33,103 bases of DNA from contig CAITQH010000021.1 in NCBI GenBank assembly GCA_903894475.1, positions 1 through 33,103 on the forward strand, read 5' to 3'. Of this stretch, positions 16,577 to 25,568 are shown in pieces. A model generated the notes under the pieces. The model saw only the letters and a program-made list of their open reading frames with translations. It was not told the origin of the DNA and made no database searches. Both the position numbers and the translations under genes were made by a program. Origin of the DNA: an uncultured beta proteobacterium (GTDB lineage: Bacteria; Pseudomonadota; Gammaproteobacteria; Burkholderiales; Burkholderiaceae_C). Within the stretch, counting starts at the first letter, position 1. Every line of letters begins with the position of its first letter.

Positions 16577-17461
16577 TCACTCTCGTTGCGACGATGGCTT
16601 GCGCCCGCTCCACCAGCTGTCCACGCTGTACACCAGCAGGGCAATCCAGATCAGATAAAAGCCGATGGCACGTGCTGGCTCGAACACCTCAGCGTAAAGC
16701 CACACACCCACCAGCATCTGCAAACTGGGCGAGATGTATTGCAGAATGCCCAGTGTTGCCATCGGTATGCGGCGGGCACCGGCGGCAAATAGCAGCAGGG
16801 GGATGGCGGTCAGCGGCCCGGCGAGCAAGAGCCAGCCCATGGTGAGCGCATCAGCTTGCACCAGCGCACCCTGCCCGTGCCATGCCCACCACGCCAGCGT
16901 GCCCACAGCGAACGGCGAGAGCAGCAGTGTCTCCAGCGTCAGGCCTTCCAGTGCGCCAAGTTGGGCCAACTTGCGCAGCAGTCCGTAAATGCCAAACGTA
17001 GCCGCCAGTAGCAAAGCGATCCAGGGCAGTCGTCCGCCTTGCAGCGTGAGCCACAGCACGCCTGCCGCGGCCAACGCCACGGCCAGCCATTGGCCACGGC
17101 GCGGTCGCTCCTTCAGGAAGATGAACCCTAGAAAGACATTGACCAATGGCAGGATGAAGTAGCCCAAACTGGCGTCGATGACATGGGCATTTTGTATGGC
17201 CCAAACATAGACCGACCAATTGATCGACAGGAGCAGGGCCGACACGCCAAAGGCAAGCAGCACGCGCGGCTGACGGGTCGCCTCGCGCAGCCAGGCCCAA
17301 CGCCGCAGAACCAGCAGCACACACAGCAGAAAGAGCAGAGCCCACACCATGCGGTGCGCCACGACCTCCAGCGCATTGACGTGAGAAAGCTGCTTGAAGA
17401 AGACCGGCAACAAGCCCCATGAGGCGTAGGCCAGTGCGGCGTAGATCACACCGGGGTTCAT
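16577..17461 (-). CDS. rarD: EamA family transporter RarD
   Basis: MNPGVIYAALAYASWGLLPVFFKQLSHVNALEVVAHRMVWALLFLLCVL...NWSVYVWAIQNAHVIDASLGYFILPLVNVFLGFIFLKERPRRGQWLAVALAAAGV...LGILQYISPSLQMLVGVWLYAE. Start at 17461 (ATGA overlap with the upstream gene). Confidence 0.93.
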   Translation of the reverse strand: MNPGVIYAALAYASWGLLPVFFKQLSHVNALEVVAHRMVWALLFLLCVLLVLRRWAWLREATRQPRVLLAFGVSALLLSINWSVYVWAIQNAHVIDASLGYFILPLVNVFLGFIFLKERPRRGQWLAVALAAAGVLWLTLQGGRLPWIALLLAATFGIYGLLRKLAQLGALEGLTLETLLLSPFAVGTLAWWAWHGQGALVQADALTMGWLLLAGPLTAIPLLLFAAGARRIPMATLGILQYISPSLQMLVGVWLYAEVFEPARAIGFYLIWIALLVYSVDSWWSGRKPSSQRE

Positions 17462-17907
17462 GGCCTGAGCCTGATCAGCTTGGCCGACAGGGCGGTGCCG
17501 CAGACGATGATGGCGGCGCACAGCAACATCCACAGTGAAATCGTTTCCTGAAGGAAGACCATGCCATAGAGCAGCGCAAACACTGGAACGACGAAGGTGA
17601 CGGTTTTGGTAAAACTGGCCGATATGCCGTAGCTCAGACAGGCCAGCAGGCAAGCCATGATGGCCCAGGCGCTCGACAGGCCGATGAAGAAGACCTTTTT
17701 CCAGTTGGCCGCGAGTTGTCGCCGCAGACCGCGCCACAGCAACCAGGGCAGCAGAAAAAGTGCGGCGATCACGACGCGCAGACCAGCGGTAGGCAGTGCA
17801 CCAAATTCCTGACCAGCCAGGCGCATGAACAAAAAGGACGATCCCCAGAGCGCAGCCAGCAGCAGGAACTTGCCAAGCCAGGGTTTGCTGGTCTGAGCTG
17901 GGTTCAA
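17458..17907 (-). CDS. Half-size EamA/DMT transporter (about 149 aa; internally shortened or pseudogene)
   Basis: N-terminal WLGKFLLLAALWGSSFLFMRLAGQEFGALPTAGLRVVIAALFLLPW and C-terminal TVTFVVPVFALLYGMVFLQETISLWMLLCAAIIVCGTAL are typical EamA ends; most of the usual ~290 aa protein between them is absent. Probable TTG start at 17907 overlapping the ogt stop. Confidence 0.75.
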   Translation of the reverse strand: MNPAQTSKPWLGKFLLLAALWGSSFLFMRLAGQEFGALPTAGLRVVIAALFLLPWLLWRGLRRQLAANWKKVFFIGLSSAWAIMACLLACLSYGISASFTKTVTFVVPVFALLYGMVFLQETISLWMLLCAAIIVCGTALSAKLIRLRP

Positions 17908-18398
17908 AGCATGCCTTCGAGATGCAGCAAGGCGGTCTTGCGATCGAGTCCGCCAGCGTATCCGGTCAGGGCGCCGTTGGCTCCGATCACGCGGTGGCAT
18001 GGCACCACGATGCTAAAGGGATTGCGCCCGACGGCGCCGCCGAGGGCGCGCACGGCGCGGGGCCGGCCGATGGCGCTGCTGAGTGCGCCGTAGCTGGTGC
18101 TGCTGCCATAGGGAATGGCCAGCAGGGCGTGCCAGACGGCTTGTTGAAAAGCGGTGCCGCACGCCATGTCCAGCGGCACAGTGAAGGTGTGGCGCTGGCC
18201 GGCGAAGTACTCGTCGAGTTCGGTCCCGGCGCGTCGCAGCAGCGGATGCTGGTCGTCACGCGCCCAGTGTGATGTGTCGGGCTGATGGCGCTGGCCGGCA
18301 AACCAGATGCCCACCAGTTGCTCCTCGCTGGCGGCCAGAATGATAGCGCCGAGCGCGCTGGTGTGGAGCGTTTGAACGGTGGATGCGGCGAATTTCAT
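17904..18398 (-). CDS. ogt: Methylated-DNA--[protein]-cysteine S-methyltransferase
   Basis: Active-site region FSIVVPCHRVIGANGALTGYAGGLDRKTALLHLEG; upstream FQQAVWHALLAIPYGSSTSYGALSSAIGRPRAVRALGGAVGRNP. Start MKFAAST at 18398. Confidence 0.95.
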   Translation of the reverse strand: MKFAASTVQTLHTSALGAIILAASEEQLVGIWFAGQRHQPDTSHWARDDQHPLLRRAGTELDEYFAGQRHTFTVPLDMACGTAFQQAVWHALLAIPYGSSTSYGALSSAIGRPRAVRALGGAVGRNPFSIVVPCHRVIGANGALTGYAGGLDRKTALLHLEGML

Positions 18399-19900
18399 GT
18401 TGCTAACTCCTGCCAGGCTCGTATCACGGCGTAACTGCGCCACGGTTGCCAGGCCTTTGATTTCAGTTCTGCCTCTTTGGCGGAATGCTTGCTGTTCTGC
18501 AAACCCAAAGCGCGATGCAAGGCGACATCGCCGGCGGGAAAGGCGTCGGGCCAGCGCAGTGCGCGCATGGCAATGTACTGCGCTGTCCAGTCGCCGATAC
18601 CGGGCAGGGCTTGGAGCGCGCTCATCGTGGCTTGAACATCGGCACCCGCGTGCAACTGCAGGCCCTGCGTCAGCACGGCGCGAGCGAGCGCCTGGATTGC
18701 AGCCTGGCGCTGCTTGACGATGCCCAGGCGCCCCAGCGCATCAGGGCTGGCGTTGGCCAGCGCGGCCGCTCGCGGGAAAAGTCGGTTCAAACCGTCGATA
18801 GGCGTCTGAATCGGCTCGCCAAACGCTTGCACCAGGCGAGTTGTCAGGGTGCGGGCCGCCGCAACGGTAATCTGCTGACCCAACACGGCGCGAACGGCCA
18901 GCTCAAAGCCGTCCAGGCTACCGGGCACGCGCAAACCGTCGCCCTGTGGAAAGCTCGCGTGCAGCAAGCTGTTGATGGCCAGTGGATCGGCGTCCAGATC
19001 CAGCAGAGAACGCACTCGGGCCAGCAGCGCTGGCAGCACCGGGCGCAATGAATCGCTCAGACGCAGTTCAAGGCGGTGGCCGACGGCGTCAAAGCGTGCT
19101 ACCAGCCAGCCGCTGTAATGCTGCTGGCAGATCTCGACGCTGACCGTCTTGCTGATGCTCCTGTGCCCCGGCAGGAGCGTCACCTGCTCCGTGCCGGCCA
19201 CGCTGCGGCTGGCAAAGAATTGCAACATCGCCGGCACGTCATAGGGGGGGCGGTAGGCGAGTTTGAGGTTGAGGCCGGGGTCGGCCCGACTCGAGCCGCC
19301 CGCGGCATGGCTGCGCCGCAGTTGGCTCGGGTTCAAGGCGTAGTGTTGGGCAAATGCCGTGTTGAAACTGCGCACGCTGGCAAAACCGCTCAAGCGGGCC
19401 ACCTCACTGACGGGCAGCGTGGTGTCGGTCAGGAACTGCTTGGCCGACAGCAGGCGCCGGGTTTGCAGGTATTGCAGTGGTGAGACACCAAAACGCGCCT
19501 CGAAGATGCGCCGCAGGTGCCGGTCGCTGACGCCCAGACGCTGCGCCAACTGTTGCATGCTGGGCGTTGCGCCGTTCCAGTTTTCGTACCGGTCGATCAG
19601 ATCGGCGGCCTGACCGGCGAGGATGCTGGAGGCGTCCTGCATCGACCAGACCCGACTCTCCACTTCTCGGTTGATGGGGTGGCCGCGCGGCGCAAGTTCT
19701 GGCCGGCAACGCAGACAGGGTCGAAAGCCGGCCCCTTCGGCCTGCGCCGGTTGCGAAAAAAAGCGGCAATTCTCGCGCTTGGGTGTACGCACACGGCAGA
19801 CCGGCCGGCAGTAGATTCCGGTGGACGTCACGCCAGCGAAAAAGAGACCGTCGAATCGTGCATCCCGCGCCATCAGTGCGAGGTAGCGTTGTTCATTCAT
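18395..19900 (-). CDS. alkA: Ada Zn-domain / AraC HTH / AlkA DNA-3-methyladenine glycosylase fusion
   Basis: MNEQRYLALMARDARFDGLFFAGVTSTGIYCRPVCRVRTPKRENCRFF (Ada-type Cys cluster); AraC HTH (LAQRLGVSDRHLRRIFEARFGVSPLQYLQTRRLLSAKQFL); glycosylase HhH LQALPGIGDWTAQYIAMRALRWPDAFPAGD. Confidence 0.93.
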   Translation of the reverse strand: MNEQRYLALMARDARFDGLFFAGVTSTGIYCRPVCRVRTPKRENCRFFSQPAQAEGAGFRPCLRCRPELAPRGHPINREVESRVWSMQDASSILAGQAADLIDRYENWNGATPSMQQLAQRLGVSDRHLRRIFEARFGVSPLQYLQTRRLLSAKQFLTDTTLPVSEVARLSGFASVRSFNTAFAQHYALNPSQLRRSHAAGGSSRADPGLNLKLAYRPPYDVPAMLQFFASRSVAGTEQVTLLPGHRSISKTVSVEICQQHYSGWLVARFDAVGHRLELRLSDSLRPVLPALLARVRSLLDLDADPLAINSLLHASFPQGDGLRVPGSLDGFELAVRAVLGQQITVAAARTLTTRLVQAFGEPIQTPIDGLNRLFPRAAALANASPDALGRLGIVKQRQAAIQALARAVLTQGLQLHAGADVQATMSALQALPGIGDWTAQYIAMRALRWPDAFPAGDVALHRALGLQNSKHSAKEAELKSKAWQPWRSYAVIRAWQELAT

Positions 19901-20054
19901 CGATTCGTCTTCAAGGCCTGTCATGCGCTGGATGATACGCGCGCAAAGGGCCTTGATGCAGATCTTTTCAGCCGTTTTCGGACATGCCCATGGACTAGAC
20001 TGCGACCTACAATTCGGGGCGCAGCGGTCATGCCGCATTTTCAGGAACTTCACC

Positions 20055-21437
20055 ATGCAGTTATCAGCTTCGATCTTCAAGGCCTACGACATCCGCGGCA
20101 TTGTGCCGAGCACCATCAATGAAGCCGTGGCCGAGGCGCTCGGTCGCGCCTTTGGCACCGTAGCGCGCGCCGAAGGTGAAACGGCAGTCGCGGTCGGACG
20201 TGACGGCCGGCTCAGCGGTGCCATGCTGAGCGCTGCCTTGATGCGCGGTCTGGTGGCCGCTGGCGTTGAGGTGATTGACATCGGCATGGCGACGACACCG
20301 ATGCTTTACTTTGCCGCCAGCACCGAGTGCCGCAGCGGCATTCAGGTGACCGGCAGCCACAACCCGAGGGACTACAACGGTTTCAAGATGGTGCTGGCCG
20401 GGCGCGCCATTTACGGTGACGAAATTCAGGCCTTGCGGCGCATGATGGAAGCTGAGTCCTGGTCGCTGCAAGGCGGCGGAAGTCTGCGCCAGATCGACGT
20501 TGAGCCGGCCTACCGGGCGCGCATTGTTGGCGACATCAAGCTGGCGCGTCCGATGAAGATCGTGGTGGACTGCGGCAACGGCATTGCCGGTGCGTCGGCA
20601 CCCGCCATCCTGCGCGCCATTGGCTGCGAAGTGACCGAGTTGTACAGCGAGGTCGATGGCAACTTTCCGAATCACCATCCGGACCCGAGCAAGCCCGAAA
20701 ATTTGCGCGACCTGATTGCCGCGCTGGCCGCCGGCGACGCGGAGATCGGTCTGGCTTTTGATGGTGATGGCGACCGCCTCGGAATCGTCACCAGCGCCGG
20801 CAACAACATCTACCCGGACCGGCAACTGATGCTGTTCGCGCAGGATGTCCTGAGCCGCGTGCCGGGTGGCACCATTCTGTTTGATGTCAAGTGTTCGCAA
20901 CGTCTGGCGCCGGCGATCGAGGCGGCTGGTGGCAAGCCTTTGATGTTCAAGACCGGGCATTCGCTGATCAAGGCCAAAATGAAAGCCGTCAATTCGCCGC
21001 TCGGTGGTGAAATGAGCGGCCACATTTTCTTCAAGGAGCGCTGGTTCGGCTTTGATGATGGCACGTATGCGGGCTGTCGTCTGCTTGAAATTCTGAGCCG
21101 CTCAGCCGACGGCAATGCGGTGCTCGACGCGCTGCCGAGCAGTTTTTCGACGCCCGAACTCAACGTGAAATGTGCCGAGGGTGAACCGCACACGCTGGTG
21201 GATCAACTGCTGGCAGCGGCGAATTTCGCGGCACCCGCTGTGGTGAATCCGATCGATGGTCTGCGCGTTGACTGGCCCGATGGCTTTGGCCTGATTCGCG
21301 CCTCCAACACCACGCCGGTGCTGGTGCTGCGCTTTGAAGGGCAGACCGAAGCGGCTCTCCAGCGCATCGAGGGCGACATGCTGGCCTTGCTGCGCTCGGT
21401 CAAACCCGGCGCCAAACTGGACGAGGCCGCGCATTGA
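20055..21437 (+). CDS. algC: Phosphomannomutase/phosphoglucomutase
   Basis: SIFKAYDIRGIVPSTINEAVAEALGRAFG; phosphoserine loop GIQVTGSHNPRDYNGFKM; metal loop LAFDGDGDRLGIV; GGEMSGHIFFKERWFGFDDGTYAG; RASNTTPVLVLRFE. Confidence 0.95.
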   Translation: MQLSASIFKAYDIRGIVPSTINEAVAEALGRAFGTVARAEGETAVAVGRDGRLSGAMLSAALMRGLVAAGVEVIDIGMATTPMLYFAASTECRSGIQVTGSHNPRDYNGFKMVLAGRAIYGDEIQALRRMMEAESWSLQGGGSLRQIDVEPAYRARIVGDIKLARPMKIVVDCGNGIAGASAPAILRAIGCEVTELYSEVDGNFPNHHPDPSKPENLRDLIAALAAGDAEIGLAFDGDGDRLGIVTSAGNNIYPDRQLMLFAQDVLSRVPGGTILFDVKCSQRLAPAIEAAGGKPLMFKTGHSLIKAKMKAVNSPLGGEMSGHIFFKERWFGFDDGTYAGCRLLEILSRSADGNAVLDALPSSFSTPELNVKCAEGEPHTLVDQLLAAANFAAPAVVNPIDGLRVDWPDGFGLIRASNTTPVLVLRFEGQTEAALQRIEGDMLALLRSVKPGAKLDEAAH

Positions 21438-21472
21438 AGATGCGGTCGAGCCGCGTGCCCCAGCGCGCTCCC

Positions 21473-21713
21473 GTCCTCCCGGCACCGTCTGTCCTCCCGG
21501 CACCGTCTGTTCTCCCGGCACCGTCTGTTCTCCCGGCACCGTCTGTTCTCCCGGCACCGTCTGTCCTCCCGGCATCAGCTGTCACCCCGGCATCATCTGT
21601 CATCCCGGGCCTGACCCGGGATCCATGGATTGCGGATCAGGTCAGCAATGACACGGGGGTCCGCAATGACACGGGGGTCAGCAACTACAGGTGGTACCGC
21701 AATGACAGTCAGG
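21473..21713. repeat. Interspersed repeat with tandemly amplified ends: 18-bp array (21473-21598), palindromic core, 18-bp array (21646-21713)
   Basis: Left units GTYCTCCCGGCACCGTCT (5 near-perfect plus 2 degenerate copies). Core GTCATCCCGGGCCTGACCCGGGATCCATGGATTGCGGATCAGGTCAG. Right units CAATGACACGGGGGTCMG (2 near-perfect, then degenerate). Confidence 0.9.
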
Positions 21714-21747
21714 ACTGCACTGGCAGGCCGTGTGTGGGTGACGGGCT

Positions 21748-22728
21748 ATGAAAATTTTGATCGTCAAGCTGTCTTCGCTTGGCGATGTGGTGCATGCCAT
21801 GGCGGCCTTGCAGGATATTCGGCGTGCCTTGCCGCAGGCGCAGATTGACTGGGTGGTGGAGCGTGGTTTTGGCGCCTTGGTGCGGCGTTGCGTGGGCGTG
21901 AATCGCGTCATTGACTGCGAACTCAGGCGCTGGCGCAAGGAGCCTTTGTCTGCGCAGACATGGCACGCCTGGCGCAGTTTTAAAGCCGAACTGCAACGCG
22001 AACCGTATGACGCGGTGATCGATCTGCAGGGCTTGACCAAGTCTGCCCTGATTTCCTGGCTGGCGCATCTCACAGCGCAGGGCCAGCGCTACGGCCTGGC
22101 ACTGCAAAGCGAAGGATCGAGCTTTGAAGCGCCGGCGCGCTGGGTGGCCGATGTTGCCATTGAGTTGCCAACGCACATTCACGCGGTCGACCGTTCGCGT
22201 CAGCTGTGCGCCAAAGCGCTTGGCTACGAGTTGGCGCAGGACCTGTCTTTCGGATTGATGGCGAAGGCCCCATCGCAGGTCGGCGAGCGCCCGCTGGTGG
22301 CCCTGATCCATGGCACTTCGCGTGTTGACAAGCAGTGGCCAGTCGCCTGCTGGCAAACGCTTGGTCAAAACTTGATTCAGCAGGGATACCGCCTTGCCTT
22401 GCCTTGTGGCAGTGATGCGGAAGAACAGCTTGCGCGCCAAATTGCCAGCGGCCTGAGCGATGCCGAGGTCTGGCCGCGCCTGGAACTCGACGCCCTGACC
22501 GATGCGCTGGCCGGCTGTGCCGGCGTCGTTGGTGTTGACAGTGGCCTGAGTCACATCGCTGTGGCATTGAACTTGCGCCACGTTCAGATCTACAACTTTG
22601 ACACCGCCTGGCGTACCGGGCCGCAAGGCAGCTTGCGTCAGCGCAGCGTCTTTGCCAGCCCGACGCCCTCGGCCGAGGCGGTTTGGCAGGCCTGGCTTGG
22701 ACTGACAGAAGAAAGCAGTTCGACATGA
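21748..22728 (+). CDS. waaC: Lipopolysaccharide heptosyltransferase I
   Basis: MKILIVKLSSLGDVVHAMAALQDIRRALPQAQIDWVVERGFGALVRRCVGVNRVI; LIHGTSRVDKQWPVACWQTLG; GVVGVDSGLSHIAVAL. Paired with waaA. Confidence 0.93.
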   Translation: MKILIVKLSSLGDVVHAMAALQDIRRALPQAQIDWVVERGFGALVRRCVGVNRVIDCELRRWRKEPLSAQTWHAWRSFKAELQREPYDAVIDLQGLTKSALISWLAHLTAQGQRYGLALQSEGSSFEAPARWVADVAIELPTHIHAVDRSRQLCAKALGYELAQDLSFGLMAKAPSQVGERPLVALIHGTSRVDKQWPVACWQTLGQNLIQQGYRLALPCGSDAEEQLARQIASGLSDAEVWPRLELDALTDALAGCAGVVGVDSGLSHIAVALNLRHVQIYNFDTAWRTGPQGSLRQRSVFASPTPSAEAVWQAWLGLTEESSST

Positions 22729-24014
22729 CCCGGCTGCTCTACAGCTTTCTGATGTGGTTGGCGCAACCGCTGTTGCGGCGCAAGCTGGCACGCCGCGGCG
22801 AGCAGGAACCGGGCTACCTGGAGGCGATTGAAGAGCGTTTTGGTCACTACGGTCAGGCGGCGTCTGCGGTCGACGGCAATACGGTCTGGCTGCACGCCGT
22901 CTCCTTGGGCGAGACACGCGCAGCCGGGCCATTGGTGGCAGCTCTGCGCCGGCGCCTGCCTGGCATGCGTTTGCTGCTGACGCATGGCACGGCCACCGGT
23001 CGCATGGAAGGCCGCAAATTGCTGCAACCGGGTGACCTGCAGTGCTGGCAGCCCTGGGACACGAGCGGCGCCACCGCACGCTTCGTCGAACATTTCAGGC
23101 CGCGCATCGGCATTCTGATGGAGACCGAGATCTGGCCCAATCTGGCTGCGGCCTGTGCGCAGGCTGGTGTTGCGCTGGTGCTGGCGAACGCCCGCCTGAG
23201 CGAGCAATCGCTGCGTTGGTCGCAGCGTCTGGCTTGGCTGGCGCGCCCGGCCTATCGCAGCCTGAAGGCGGTGTGGGCGCAGACGCAGGACGATGCAACA
23301 CGCCTGGCCGCGATGGGCGCCCCGGTGCAGGGTGTTCTGGGTAATCTGAAATTCGATGCCACGCCGGATGCCGCGCAGTTGGCGCTGGGGCGATCCTGGC
23401 ATGCCAGGCTTGAGCGACCTGTTGTGATGTTTGCCAGCTCGCGGGACGGTGAGGAAGCGGCCTTGCTGCGGGCGCTTGCTGCGCCCGAGATGGCGCAGGC
23501 AGCGAACGCAGTGCAGTGGCTCTTGGTGCCGCGCCATCCACAGCGTTTTGATGAGGTCGCCGCGCTGATGGCGCAACAGGGCTTTGCCGTTTCCCGGCGC
23601 AGTCTGTGGTCTGAGGGACCGCCGTCTTTCACGGCCGATAAGCCGACACTCTTGCTTGGCGACACGCTGGGCGAGATGGCGCTCTATTACGCTCTGGCCG
23701 ATGTTGCACTTCTGGGTGGGAGTTTCGAGCCGCTGGGCGGGCAAAACCTGATTGAAGCGGCGGCCTGCGCCTGTCCGGTGGTGATGGGTCCGCACACCTT
23801 TAATTTTGCCGAGGCGGCGCAGCTGGCCCTTGCGGCGGGCGCCGCGCAGCGTGTCGACAATCTCCAAGAAGCGGTGTTGGCAGCATCAGCCTTGACGCAG
23901 GATGCACAGCGGCTGCCCGCAGCGCGGCTGGCCGCTGACGCCTTTGCGCAGGCGCATCAGGGGGCGCTGGAACGCACGCTCGACGGTATTTTGTCGTCGT
24001 TACGAAACCCCTGA
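22725..24014 (+). CDS. waaA: 3-deoxy-D-manno-octulosonic acid (Kdo) transferase
   Basis: WLHAVSLGETRAAGPLVAALRRRLPGMRLLLTHGTATGR; LMETEIWPNLAAACAQAGVALVLANARLSE; VALLGGSFEPLGGQNLIEAAACACPVVMGPHTFNF. ATGA overlap with waaC. Confidence 0.95.
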   Translation: MTRLLYSFLMWLAQPLLRRKLARRGEQEPGYLEAIEERFGHYGQAASAVDGNTVWLHAVSLGETRAAGPLVAALRRRLPGMRLLLTHGTATGRMEGRKLLQPGDLQCWQPWDTSGATARFVEHFRPRIGILMETEIWPNLAAACAQAGVALVLANARLSEQSLRWSQRLAWLARPAYRSLKAVWAQTQDDATRLAAMGAPVQGVLGNLKFDATPDAAQLALGRSWHARLERPVVMFASSRDGEEAALLRALAAPEMAQAANAVQWLLVPRHPQRFDEVAALMAQQGFAVSRRSLWSEGPPSFTADKPTLLLGDTLGEMALYYALADVALLGGSFEPLGGQNLIEAAACACPVVMGPHTFNFAEAAQLALAAGAAQRVDNLQEAVLAASALTQDAQRLPAARLAADAFAQAHQGALERTLDGILSSLRNP

Positions 24015-24214
24015 ACCCGGTGTCGTCGCGGCGCAACAGCCGTGAACCCGAAATCGTCACCGTGTGCCGCCCCTGAACCCGGTGTCGTCACTGCGAGCGA
24101 AGCGCGGCAGTCCATGCAGTCAGAAGTCATGGATTGCTTCACTTCGTTCGCAATGACGGGGGTACAGCGCAATGACGTGGGTACAGCGCAATGGCGGGGG
24201 TGTCGCGCAATGAC
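24008..24214. repeat. Second repeat cluster between convergent waaA and tolC: 31-bp tandem (about 3 units), palindromic core, 19-bp tandem (about 3.3 units)
   Basis: CCCCTGAACCCGGTGTCGTC at 24008 and 24070 with a degenerate copy at 24039 (period 31). Core CACTGCGAGCGAAGCG...TTCACTTCGTTCGCAATGAC. CAATGACGKGGGTACAGCG units at 24151, 24170 and 24189 (degenerate), partial at 24208. Confidence 0.88.
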
Positions 24215-25549
24215 TTACTTGGCCAACAACAGGGAGTTGACGCTTTGCAGGTCGTCGGCCTTGAGCGTGCCATTGGCCTGGCGCAACTTCAGACCACCGA
24301 GCAGAACGTCGTAGCGTGCTTTGGCCAGCTTGGCCTTGGTATCGAACAACTGGCTCTGCGAGTTGAGCACGTCAATGTTGATGCGCACGCCAACCTGGTA
24401 ACCCAGCTTGTTGGCGTCCAGCGCGCTCTGGCTGGAAGCCTCCGCCGCTTCCAGCGCTGCGACCTGGCCCTGACCCGAGAGCACACCAAAAAAGGCGGTG
24501 CGTGTGCCCTGCGCCACTGCCCGTTTGGCGCCCTCCAGGTCATTGCGTGCCTTGTCTTCCAGTGCGATGGTTTCCTTGATCCGGTTCTGGGTCGCAAAGC
24601 CGGCAAACAGCGGCAGGTTGAACGACAGGCCGATAGAGCCGGCATTGACGCGGGAACCGACGCCCACTGTGCTGTTGCCTTCCAGATTGTTCATGGCGGT
24701 ATAGCTGGCGCTCAAGTCAAGCGTTGGCTTGTGGCCGGCCTGTGCCTTTTTGGTTTCTAGCAGCGCCACATCGAGTGCGATCTGACCCTGGCCTATCGCC
24801 GGGTGCACGGTCTCGGATTGTTGGACCCAGACGTTGACGTTGTCCGGCTGCAGCGCGGGCAGCTTCAGCGGCAGTGCCAGCGCCAGTGGCTGGGCGTTGT
24901 CCTTGCCAACGAGCTGATCGAGCGCAATTTTCTTCACGCGCAGATCGTTTTCGGCCGCGATCTCCTGGGCGATCACCAGATCGTAGCGGGCTTGCGCCTC
25001 GCGGGTGTCGGTGATGGTGGAGGTGCCGACCTCGAAGTTGCGTTTGGCCGATGCGAGTTGCTCGGCCACCGCTGTCTTCTGGGCTTTCACAAAGGTCAGG
25101 CTGTCCTGCGCGGCCAGCACGTCGAAGTAGCCCTGGCCAACGCGCACGATCAGGTCCTGATCGGCGCTCACCAATTGGGCCTGCGCCAGATCAATCTGCT
25201 TGATGCCTTGCTGGTAGCTGGCCCAGTTGGCCGGGCGGTAAAGCGCTTGCGACGCGCTGACGGTGGCGCTCTGGGTGCCGTAGGAACGGTCGCTGCTGGG
25301 GCCCAGATCGGGGATGACTTCCTGCGTCGAACGCGACAGCCCGAGCGCCAGATTGGCCACCGGGAGAATCGCCGCCTTGGCCTGATCGGCTTTCGCCAGC
25401 GTTGCGTCAAACTGCGATTTGGCTGACTGGTAGGACGCATCAAAACTGCGTGCCGACTGGTACAAATCGATCAGACTTTGCGCCTGCGCCGGCAAGGCCA
25501 GCGCGGCTCCGACGGCGACAAACAGGGGTAGCAGACGAAACGTTTTCAT
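24215..25549 (-). CDS. tolC: TolC family outer membrane efflux protein
   Basis: Signal peptide MKTFRLLPLFVAVGAALALPAQAQ; SLIDLYQSARSFDASYQSAKSQFDATLAKADQAKAAILPVANLALG; paired coiled-coil repeats; VGVRINIDVLNSQSQLFDTKAKLAKARYDVLLGGLKLRQANGTL. Confidence 0.95.
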   Translation of the reverse strand: MKTFRLLPLFVAVGAALALPAQAQSLIDLYQSARSFDASYQSAKSQFDATLAKADQAKAAILPVANLALGLSRSTQEVIPDLGPSSDRSYGTQSATVSASQALYRPANWASYQQGIKQIDLAQAQLVSADQDLIVRVGQGYFDVLAAQDSLTFVKAQKTAVAEQLASAKRNFEVGTSTITDTREAQARYDLVIAQEIAAENDLRVKKIALDQLVGKDNAQPLALALPLKLPALQPDNVNVWVQQSETVHPAIGQGQIALDVALLETKKAQAGHKPTLDLSASYTAMNNLEGNSTVGVGSRVNAGSIGLSFNLPLFAGFATQNRIKETIALEDKARNDLEGAKRAVAQGTRTAFFGVLSGQGQVAALEAAEASSQSALDANKLGYQVGVRINIDVLNSQSQLFDTKAKLAKARYDVLLGGLKLRQANGTLKADDLQSVNSLLLAK

Positions 25550-25568
25550 GAGTGCCTTCGCGTGGGGA

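Noticed and set aside
20064-21023. 319-aa minus-strand ORF opposite phosphomannomutase
   Set aside because: Shadow ORF of a well-supported enzyme gene.
21473-21598. CRISPR array
   Set aside because: Units are contiguous 18-bp repeats with no spacers and no cas genes nearby.
21599-21652. IS element or transposon
   Set aside because: No transposase or terminal structure beyond the short palindromic repeat; better explained as a non-coding interspersed repeat.
21434-21751. ORF encoding VLPAPS repeats and the opposite-strand PGEQTV repeat ORFs
   Set aside because: Both come from translation of the 18-bp tandem DNA repeat; the unit length is a multiple of 3, so any frame stays open. No RBS or domain supports a real protein.
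21709-23867. Long minus-strand ORFs (456 aa, 409 aa) opposite waaC/waaA
   Set aside because: Low-complexity Arg/Ala/Gln-rich shadow ORFs opposite well-supported glycosyltransferase genes.
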